Notes under the pieces: generated by a model
Seen by the model: only the letters and a program-made list of their open reading frames with translations
Told to the model about the DNA's origin: nothing
The model's database searches: none
NCBI RefSeq assembly: GCF_009811315.1
Contig: NZ_BLID01000007.1
Coordinates: 124,001 to 188,000 of the forward strand
Direction: 5' to 3'
Length of the DNA: 64,000 bases
Source: Vibrio atypicus
GTDB taxonomy: Bacteria; Pseudomonadota; Gammaproteobacteria; Enterobacterales; Vibrionaceae
Made by a program: the position numbers and the translations under genes
Shown: piece after piece, positions 57,633 through 64,000 of the stretch
Numbering within the stretch: position 1 is the stretch's first letter
How the letters are laid out: every line of letters begins with the position of its first letter

Positions 57633-58619
57633 TTATTTACCTCCCTTGCGAAGGCGAGGGTCAAGAACAACATAGAGCATGTCGGCAATAAGGTTGAATG
57701 ACAGCATGAACATCGTCATGATGATCAATTGCCCTTGCAGTACTTGGTAGTCACGAGCGTGGATAGCGTTCAGAAGAACCGTACCTAGGCCCGGGTAGTT
57801 AAAGATGATTTCAATGATTAGCTGACCACCGATTGCCATACCTAACGACATAGATAGGGCTGTTACACTTGGTAGTAGCGCGTTACGAGCAGCGTAGTTA
57901 AAGACAACGCGATTTTCGCTTAGGCCCTTACCTTTCGCCATTGTGATGTAGTCTTCACCTAGTAGGTTAATCATGTTGTTACGCATGTTTACTAGGAAGC
58001 CACCAATCTGGATGATAGACGCACAGAAAAGAGGAAGAACGGCGTGATAAGCGACATCTTTGTAAAACTCCCAGCTTGTCCAATCTGGAATGGTACCCGC
58101 AGTGTAAGCATATCCTGTTGGGAACCACTTTAAGCCGATTGCGAAAATGAAGAGCGCTAGCATCGCAATTACAACCTGTGGAACCGCCTGGATAATGAGC
58201 ATGCCTGGAGTAACGAATGCATCGTATTTACTACCACGTTTCCATGCTGCGAAAATACCTAAGATTGAACCCAAAGCGAAAGATAGGACTACAGCACTAC
58301 CGGCTAAGAAAAGAGACCAACCAAATGCGCCACCTAGCAGTTTGTTTACTGATAGAGGGTAGAACTGAATTGAAGTGCCTAGTTCCCAGCTAAGAATGTT
58401 TTTCATGTAGGCAATGTATTGAACGAATAGGCCGCCATCGACAAAGCCTAGCAGTTCTTTCATTGCAGCAATGCGCTCTGGTGTTACCTGTACCGAAGCG
58501 TTCGCAAACATCATGGTAACGGGATCACCCGGCATTGCTCGAGGAATAATAAAGTTTAACGTCGCAGCAACTAATAATGCGACCAAATAGAACGACAAAC
58601 GTCTTAAAAAATAACCCAT
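57633..58619 (-). CDS. Chitooligosaccharide ABC transporter permease, OppB/DppB-like
   Basis: 328 residues, six helices; N-terminus MGYFLRRLSFYLVALLVAATLNFIIPR in two parts, and EAA region near MAKGKGLSENRVVFNYAARN. Separated from the binding-protein gene by 174 bases with a hairpin. Corresponds to VC0619. Confidence 0.93.
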   Translation of the reverse strand: MGYFLRRLSFYLVALLVAATLNFIIPRAMPGDPVTMMFANASVQVTPERIAAMKELLGFVDGGLFVQYIAYMKNILSWELGTSIQFYPLSVNKLLGGAFGWSLFLAGSAVVLSFALGSILGIFAAWKRGSKYDAFVTPGMLIIQAVPQVVIAMLALFIFAIGLKWFPTGYAYTAGTIPDWTSWEFYKDVAYHAVLPLFCASIIQIGGFLVNMRNNMINLLGEDYITMAKGKGLSENRVVFNYAARNALLPSVTALSMSLGMAIGGQLIIEIIFNYPGLGTVLLNAIHARDYQVLQGQLIIMTMFMLSFNLIADMLYVVLDPRLRKGGK

Positions 58620-58753
58620 AACTCACACCTTACTCACCCAGATTTTCCCTGTTTCTGGTTTCAGGTCGCTCCTAGCGAAAACAAAATTTAGAGCGAAAAA
58701 TCCCCTGACGACTGGCGCCATTTAACAAACTAATCAAAGAGTGGGGGGATTTA

Positions 58754-58776
58754 GCGGCACACAGACTGCGTGCCGC
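58754..58776 (-). repeat. Hairpin after the chitooligosaccharide-binding protein gene
   Basis: GCGGCAC ... GTGCCGC, 7-bp GC-rich stem with 9-base loop, 17 bases past the stop. It could protect the 3' end of the binding-protein message, as the malE-malF REP does. Confidence 0.6.
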
Positions 58777-58793
58777 ATAGTTAGAACAACTAC

Positions 58794-60476
58794 TTATTTA
58801 ACTGGTTTTAGGTCCAGTACATGTAGTAGACGCTCTGGGATACCAGCCCAAATGTTTGGACGGCCTTTTGGATTTTCTTCGTTCCACCAACCAGTAAAGC
58901 GAGTTGTGTTGTATTGGAACATGTAAGCACCAGACATTACTGGAATCGTTACTTGGTCAGAAGCAATGATTTGCTGGATGCCATGAGCGATTTCTAGCTG
59001 CTCATTCTTATCAGCTGTCTTGTAGAAGCTGTTTAGAAGACCGTCTAGCTTATCGTTCTTGTAGTAGTGCATTGCAAAGCGAGGCATACCGTCACCAGAC
59101 TGTAGCTCTGAGTTGTAAGCACTGTTCCAGTATAGGTGTGGATCTGCACCGTGGAAGTAGTTGGTGTAAGCGACGTCATACGTTGCTTCAAGCATAGCTT
59201 GGTTGTACACAGAGAAATCTGGAGTACGTGCTTTAGCTTTGATACCAACTTCTGCTAGTTGCTCAACAGCTAACTGAACAGTGTTGTTAAAGTCAGTCCA
59301 ACCGTTAGGAGATTGAATTAGAAGCTCGAAAGACTTGCCAGATGGAGTATCAACAAAACCGTCTTTGTTTACGTCTTTAAAGCCAGCTTTCTTAAGTAGC
59401 TCTTTAGCACCTTCAACGTTGTACGTGTTGTAGCCTTGGTATTTCTTATGAGTGCTCTCATCAGACCAAGTCTTAAATGCGTAACCTAGACCAGATGCGA
59501 AGTCATTCACTGTACCACCGCCGTAGAATGCGATGTCGATGATAGTTTGACGGTCAAGAGCCATAGAGAACGCGCGACGGAAGTCTACGTTTGTTAGAGC
59601 TTCATTCTTAGCTGCATCTGGGTGTTTGAAGTTAACAACGAATGCCTGTGTACCTGCTGGCGGGTACCAGTACTGGTGGTTAGGGCTTGCAGCAGCGTAC
59701 GTACGGTCGATGTCTGGAATGAACGATGAAGTCCAGTCCATTTCGCCATTTACAACTTTACCAAGGAACTGGTCGTTGTTTGCGATTTGAGGAACACGTA
59801 GACAGTCAACATCTAGGTTATCTGCATCCCAGTAGTTAGGGTTTTCACACTGAATGTAAAGCTGTGGAGTAAACGTTGCGATTTCAGTAAATGGACCAGA
59901 ACCTACAGGGTTTTCGTTAGTGAATGTTGAAGGATCTTTGATCTTGCTCCATACGTGCTGTGGTACCACAGGCACTTTCACGATTTCGTAAGGAGCGTTT
60001 GAGTTAGCTTCTTTGATATTGAACTTAACTTGGTAGTCGTTCAATTTCTCAACGCTAGAAACCCAAGAGTTAATACCGCTTTGATCTAGCTCTGGCTTCT
60101 CTTTAACTAGGTTGAAAGAGAAAATTACGTCGTCTGCGTTGAATGTTTCACCGTCAGACCATTTAACGCCTTTACGTAGGTCAAAAACAACGCTCAGTAG
60201 ATCGTCAGCAATTGTGTAGTTTTCTGCTAGACGGAATACAGGAGTGTTACCTTGCATTTCGTTGAATACTACTAGTGGCTCGTATAGGAAGTCAGTTGTA
60301 GTGTGTAGGTTAGTAGCACCTAGGTACGGGTTAAAGTTACGTACGAAAGTGGTGAACTCTTTAGGGTGGATCGTTAGTTCACTGCGCTCAGCGGCTGCTG
60401 CAACAGATGTGAATCCAGTTGCTGCTGTTGCAATAATTGCTGTTGCTAGTGCTGTTTTTTTTATGTTGGCAAGCAT
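58794..60476 (-). CDS. Chitooligosaccharide-binding protein (CBP), periplasmic, ChiS partner
   Basis: SBP family 5 protein of 560 residues. Signal peptide MLANIKKTALATAIIATAATG..., cleaved near VAAA-AERSELTI (about residue 28). Typical family segments VKWSDGETFNADDVIFS, NPVGSGPFT and DFRRAFSMALDRQTI are present. In V. cholerae the ortholog (VC0620) binds chitin oligosaccharides for import and, when unliganded, represses ChiS through its periplasmic domain. AAGGAAC lies before the ATG. First gene of the operon. Confidence 0.95.
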   Translation of the reverse strand: MLANIKKTALATAIIATAATGFTSVAAAAERSELTIHPKEFTTFVRNFNPYLGATNLHTTTDFLYEPLVVFNEMQGNTPVFRLAENYTIADDLLSVVFDLRKGVKWSDGETFNADDVIFSFNLVKEKPELDQSGINSWVSSVEKLNDYQVKFNIKEANSNAPYEIVKVPVVPQHVWSKIKDPSTFTNENPVGSGPFTEIATFTPQLYIQCENPNYWDADNLDVDCLRVPQIANNDQFLGKVVNGEMDWTSSFIPDIDRTYAAASPNHQYWYPPAGTQAFVVNFKHPDAAKNEALTNVDFRRAFSMALDRQTIIDIAFYGGGTVNDFASGLGYAFKTWSDESTHKKYQGYNTYNVEGAKELLKKAGFKDVNKDGFVDTPSGKSFELLIQSPNGWTDFNNTVQLAVEQLAEVGIKAKARTPDFSVYNQAMLEATYDVAYTNYFHGADPHLYWNSAYNSELQSGDGMPRFAMHYYKNDKLDGLLNSFYKTADKNEQLEIAHGIQQIIASDQVTIPVMSGAYMFQYNTTRFTGWWNEENPKGRPNIWAGIPERLLHVLDLKPVK

Positions 60477-60623
60477 AGCTGTTCCTTACTATTTGCTTTC
60501 ATTTCACTTATGGAATGGAATGTCATCAATTGATAAACACTCACTAAGGCCCACCTCTATGAAATGATTTCTTATCGGAGGTGATGAGAAATCTAGAGTG
60601 GCCTGTAGGCCTTAGGCACAGTT

Positions 60624-60652
60624 AGAAAACACCTTAACGTTAATTTTCGCAA
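60624..60652 (-). promoter_or_regulatory. Candidate weak promoter of the chitin operon
   Basis: Minus-strand TTGCGA and TTTTCT, 17 bases apart. Poor -10, as expected for an activator-dependent promoter. Predicted leader about 140 bases. Confidence 0.3.
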
Positions 60653-60660
60653 TCGCTATT

Positions 60661-60704
60661 CTCGTTAAAAACGTAAAAACTACCCCAACCCTCGTTAATA
60701 ACGT
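60661..60704. repeat. Phased direct repeats, candidate ChiS operators
   Basis: CTCGTTAAAAACGT (60661-60674) and CTCGTTAATAACGT (60691-60704) match at 13 of 14 bases with a 30-base period. Each is itself near-palindromic (CGTTAnnAACG type). AACGT recurs at 60636 and 60711. They fall at about -44 to -87 of the candidate promoter. Confidence 0.55.
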
Positions 60705-60915
60705 CAATTGAACGTAATTTCAGCACCTGCTGTATGTTTTTTGTTAAGTGATCTGACTCGCACTGTGATTTTGCTGTATGGTCATTTGTTAGTGGTTACT
60801 TACATTGTTGGTCTTTATATTAAGCGGTTTTTTGCTTAGGTTGATTATCTGAGATCTTAATCACTTAGGCTTTGTAGTGTTAATTTACCCAACTAATTAA
60901 AATCTGCCGTATTGT

Positions 60916-60931
60916 TGTGACTGGGTTCGCA
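60916..60931. promoter_or_regulatory. CRP-like site
   Basis: TGTGACTGGGTTCGCA: 9 of 10 core bases of TGTGA-N6-TCACA. About 440 bases before the operon start codon, so a long-distance or chiS-side role would be needed. Confidence 0.35.
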
Positions 60932-61082
60932 ATATCGATTGTTTTTACGTCAAATCGCTATTGTAGTGGCCATTTAGGTCACTCTATAAGTCAAGTTGCG
61001 CCAATTTTAAGTGAGAAAATTACCTTGTTTTACGTGTCGTAATAAGCCTTTCTTGAGTATATTGTTGTTTGTTTTACTGGTA

Positions 61083-61113
61083 TAAAAAAGCCCGCTAGCT
61101 AAGCGGGCTTTAT
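61083..61113 (-). terminator. Terminator of chiS
   Basis: AAAGCCCGCT / AGCGGGCTTT hairpin with 5-base loop, 20 bases past the chiS stop; on the minus strand followed by TTTTTTATACC. Confidence 0.9.
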
Positions 61114-61132
61114 TCAATTTTACTCGTTATGT

Positions 61133-64000
61133 TTAACTCGTTAGTAGGTGCTGTAGTTTATTGCGCAGTCCTTCGATATGAGTGCGTTGAGGGCTTTGTT
61201 CATTGCAATGCTCAAGAATGTAGTCGAGCGAGCTCAAAACGGTACGCCAGCGAGGTGTCTTCGGCAGTGTTTCCATACGTAGGTATTTATCCAACGTACG
61301 GGTTTGTAAGGTACTTCGGTCTAAATAGACGCGCCATAAACCACTCTGCTCAGCAAAGGCAAACTTGGTTTCACCTGTCACACTCTCCCAGTACTCGATA
61401 GCGTTGGTCATCGCATCGACTAAGATTTCTCGCATGACTTCTTGTTTTGGCTTGCTGTCTGAAGAGACTTTATCGGCTAAACGGGTAAATTCTCCTCCGA
61501 GTTCTTTTAACTCTTGTAGCTTAGCTTTATCACCGTCAAACGCATAACTTGATAGTGCTTCAATAGCCGTCTCTAGGTTGTTTATTCGGCTAGCATTGAT
61601 GCTGCCACCGACGTTAAAGATATAAATCGATCTGAGACCCGAGCCTTCAGGCAGTTTCAGAATGTCAGTCGACAGGTGCTGACGTACATCTTCCACATAG
61701 ATATCAATAACACCACAGTAGTGCTCTTGAGTGACGTTAAGAAACTTAGGAGCGATTAACTCTTCCGCTGATGAGCGTTTTAGTTGCTCTGTTGAGCGTT
61801 TAAATAGCTTAGATGCAGCTTCATTGGCAAATCGTATCTTATTGTCATCACGAACACAGATGATTGCTTCTGGAGCGGTTTCTAATTGCTCTAGTAGGCG
61901 CCCTTGTGTCTCCAACAAGCTCGCTTCAACGAGAGCGCGCTGTTTTAGCTCAAGTTGTAATTGTTGATTCTCAACACGGCGTTGCTCCGCTTTACTAGCG
62001 GTTAGGTGGGCCATAATACGCGCAGCCAATTCTTGTTTGTTGAAAGGCTTAGAGAGATAGTCATTGGCACCAGCATTGAATCCACGAATCCGATCGTCGG
62101 CTTGATTTAGAGCTGTAAGCATGATGACAGGTAGCTGAGCGTGGTCATACTCTTTACGTAGTGTTTCACACACTTGGTAGCCACTCATACCCGGCATCAT
62201 GATATCGAGAAGGACCAGCTCAGGTTTTTCTTTTTCGATATTTTCAATCGCCTCTAAACCATCCTTAGCCGTCCTCACACGGTAGCCTTCAAGGCGTAAG
62301 AAACTGTCAAGAACTCGAAGGTTTACAGGTTCATCATCGACCACTAATAGTAGAGGACCTTCTGGGTTCTCAGGCAGGTTGCCGGTCTCTGCGAGGTCGA
62401 TATCACCTATCTCTGGAGCTCTGAAATGAGAGCTTTCATATTGGCTTGCTTGCTCAATTTGTTCTTCTGTCGCAATTGGCAGCGTGAAACTGAATGTTGT
62501 ACCGACCATAGGTTGACTGCTGACATAGAGTGATCCCTTCATCAGTTCAATCAACTGACGACTGATCGATAACCCTAGCCCTGCGCCTTGACGATAGCGA
62601 CTCGAGTCATTGCCTGCTTGAATTAGCGGTTCGAAAATATGATCGAGTTGATCCGCAGGAATACCTTGGCCTGTATCGACGACTTGAACTCGAATATTGT
62701 TATCAACCACGGTGGCAGAGATAACGATTTTGCCTTCACTGGTATATTTAATCGCATTTCCGATCAAGTTGTACAAAACCTGCTCTAGGCGCTGAGGATC
62801 AGCACTGACCCAAATAGGCTCATTAGGTACTTGGTTGATAATGCGTAGTGGCTTGTTACCGAGTAAATGAGAAGAGAGCTCCAATACCAGATGAGTGGCG
62901 CCAGAGAGATCAACGGCACTGGTTTCAATATCCAGGTTGCCATAGCGCATCTTGTGATAATCGAGCAGATCATCAACCAAGGTCGCCAAGCGTTGACCAC
63001 TGCTAATAATAATGTCTAGCTGGTATTTGTGGTCTGCTGTGATTGGGCCGTTAGCGCCAGAGATTAACGCCTCTGCAATACCGACCATGCCATGAAGAGG
63101 TGTGCGCAGTTCATGTGATGTGGTTGCGAGGAACTCATCTTTGAGTTTATTGGCAAGTTGTAGCTCATCATTTTGCTTTTGAATCAGTTGTAGATTACTT
63201 TCTAATTCTTCATTTTGCTGTTTGATGAGTTGGATCTTTTCACGTATAGAACGCTGCATGCGTTCAAAACTAACCGCGAGTCGGCCTATTTCATCCTTAC
63301 GCTCCGTATTGATCATACTTGCGTCCATATCACCTGCTGACACTTTTTCTGCAGCCCAAGTGAGCTTAAGTAGAGGTGAGGTGATGAAGTTAGATAAGTA
63401 ATGTGATGCCATGATCACTAATACAAGCGCGATAAGCATTGCGACAACAAACAACTTCTCAAGCTGGTGGACACGGGCAAAAGCGACACTTTCAGGTACT
63501 TCTACCACTAGAGCCCAATCAATACCTTTAAAAGATACTGGGCTATACGCAGCAATAGTGTCTTCACCAATAGTGTTGGTATAGGTACCTACATTGGTTA
63601 AACCGCTGAGCGCTAAGTTGACCACTTCTTGGCTACGATCGATGTCTTCTTGTTCATATGCCAAGGTTCGGGAGTGGTGATCACTACCAACAAGTAGAGT
63701 CTTCATTGAGGCAATGTTGTTGGTATCAGCGATCAGTTTAGTGATGCCATTGTTAGGGAGACGGAACATGGCGTAACTATGTAGGTAACCCTGTTGAATG
63801 ATGGGCGCACCTAACCAGGCCACTGATTTGCCATTGTCATCAGTGAAATCCGAGATAACAACAGGTGTAAAATCTTCGTTGGTCTTGCGCTTCTCAGTCA
63901 CCAAGGTACGTAGTTTCTGGAACGTTTTACCTAGATTAGCTTCTTGGTACTTACCAGATAGTAGGTTAGTGCCATAGTTGTCATATTTATAGATCGAGTA
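61133..64000 (-). CDS. chiS: ChiS, chitin-sensing hybrid sensor kinase (5' end outside window)
   Basis: The frame is open through the right edge (SIYKYDNYGTNLLSG...), so 955 residues of a protein of about 1,130 are visible. Order: rest of a Cache-like periplasmic domain; a transmembrane helix (LFVVAMLIALVLVIMASHYL); HAMP; coiled coil; HisKA with SHELRTPLHGM; HATPase with N-box LIGNAIKYT, G1 DTGQGIP and G2 GAGLGLS; receiver with LVLLDIMMPGMSG and a KPF motif; a PAS-like segment (APEAIICVRDDNKI); and a basic C-terminal region, the DNA-binding part in V. cholerae ChiS. In that species it acts as a membrane-embedded DNA-binding activator controlled by CBP. Confidence 0.95.
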   Translation of the reverse strand, partial: YSIYKYDNYGTNLLSGKYQEANLGKTFQKLRTLVTEKRKTNEDFTPVVISDFTDDNGKSVAWLGAPIIQQGYLHSYAMFRLPNNGITKLIADTNNIASMKTLLVGSDHHSRTLAYEQEDIDRSQEVVNLALSGLTNVGTYTNTIGEDTIAAYSPVSFKGIDWALVVEVPESVAFARVHQLEKLFVVAMLIALVLVIMASHYLSNFITSPLLKLTWAAEKVSAGDMDASMINTERKDEIGRLAVSFERMQRSIREKIQLIKQQNEELESNLQLIQKQNDELQLANKLKDEFLATTSHELRTPLHGMVGIAEALISGANGPITADHKYQLDIIISSGQRLATLVDDLLDYHKMRYGNLDIETSAVDLSGATHLVLELSSHLLGNKPLRIINQVPNEPIWVSADPQRLEQVLYNLIGNAIKYTSEGKIVISATVVDNNIRVQVVDTGQGIPADQLDHIFEPLIQAGNDSSRYRQGAGLGLSISRQLIELMKGSLYVSSQPMVGTTFSFTLPIATEEQIEQASQYESSHFRAPEIGDIDLAETGNLPENPEGPLLLVVDDEPVNLRVLDSFLRLEGYRVRTAKDGLEAIENIEKEKPELVLLDIMMPGMSGYQVCETLRKEYDHAQLPVIMLTALNQADDRIRGFNAGANDYLSKPFNKQELAARIMAHLTASKAEQRRVENQQLQLELKQRALVEASLLETQGRLLEQLETAPEAIICVRDDNKIRFANEAASKLFKRSTEQLKRSSAEELIAPKFLNVTQEHYCGVIDIYVEDVRQHLSTDILKLPEGSGLRSIYIFNVGGSINASRINNLETAIEALSSYAFDGDKAKLQELKELGGEFTRLADKVSSDSKPKQEVMREILVDAMTNAIEYWESVTGETKFAFAEQSGLWRVYLDRSTLQTRTLDKYLRMETLPKTPRWRTVLSSLDYILEHCNEQSPQRTHIEGLRNKLQHLLTS

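Larger units (their letters stand above)
60477..61132 (-). promoter_or_regulatory. Chitin operon control region (656 bases, no gene)
   Basis: No convincing ORF. From the operon side: a leader with hairpins CACCTC/GAGGTG (60551-60584) and GGCCT-GT-AGGCC (60600-60612); a weak promoter candidate TTGCGA (60652-60647) / TTTTCT (60629-60624) with 17-base spacing; phased repeats at 60661-60704; an inverted repeat TGATTA/TAATCA (60842-60863); a CRP-like TGTGA-N6-TCGCA (60916-60931); a near-palindrome AGTGGCC-ATTTA-GGTCACT (60965-60983); and the chiS terminator. All site calls are by eye. Confidence 0.5.

Noticed and set aside
60244..60567. 107-residue plus-strand frame reaching into the chitin control region
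   Set aside because: Mostly antisense to the binding-protein signal peptide and N-terminus; no ribosome site, no known family.

Overview
The window looks like chromosome 1 of a Vibrio, roughly mid-40s % GC by eye. The best organism clues are a LuxR/HapR/OpaR/SmcR-type quorum-sensing master regulator lying between lpdA and hpt, an 801-residue N,N'-diacetylchitobiose phosphorylase, a chitin operon ending in a ChiS-type sensor, and PilA-PilB-PilC beside nadC. The LuxR-type protein reads closest, from memory, to those of the Harveyi and Orientalis/Coralliilyticus groups; species cannot be fixed from sequence alone. No tRNA, rRNA, insertion sequence, prophage, integron or CRISPR array was recognised. 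The window is almost wholly vertically inherited core genome plus one chitin-catabolic operon.

Layout. 1-2.7 kb (minus): type IV pilus genes pilC (cut by the left edge), pilB, pilA. 2.9-8.8 kb: nadC, ampD, fldB, then the xerD-dsbC-recJ operon. 9.0-16.4 kb: pyruvate dehydrogenase locus pdhR-aceE-aceF-lpdA, with two perfect PdhR-type operators before pdhR. 16.4-22.5 kb: the LuxR-type regulator, hpt, carbonic anhydrase divergent from a SulP transporter, and the YadGH ABC exporter. 22.5-28.5 kb (minus): panC, panB, folK, pcnB, gluQRS, dksA, sfsA. 28.5-39.2 kb (plus): hrpB, mrcB (PBP1b), a patatin/beta-barrel protein, acnB, yacL. 39.2-40.9 kb: glnK-amtB behind a textbook sigma-54 promoter. 41-45.9 kb: an fbpABC ferric-iron ABC importer, then two small minus-strand genes (ribbon-helix-helix; DJ-1/PfpI). 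46-64 kb (minus): chitin-oligosaccharide operon, transcribed as binding protein, two permeases, two ATPases, GH9 glucosaminidase, GlcNAc kinase, GH20 hexosaminidase, chitobiose phosphorylase, sugar-phosphate mutase; upstream lies chiS (5' end beyond the right edge).

How it works together. The pilus, chitin and quorum-sensing genes are the parts that in other vibrios join in chitin colonisation and chitin-induced competence. The chitin operon imports chitobiose and splits it by phosphorolysis and hydrolysis to GlcNAc-1-P and GlcNAc, which mutase and kinase feed toward GlcNAc-6-P. Pdh and AcnB handle central carbon, GlnK-AmtB nitrogen, Fbp iron. Much of 1-39 kb keeps the gene neighbourhoods of the E. 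coli 2.5-3.5 minute region.

No wholly new system was found. The most interesting observations are regulatory: a yacL terminator palindrome that also matches an NtrC enhancer upstream of glnK, a 7-codon leader ORF overlapping the acnB start, 30-bp-phased direct repeats upstream of the chitin operon, and hairpins at most junctions of that operon.
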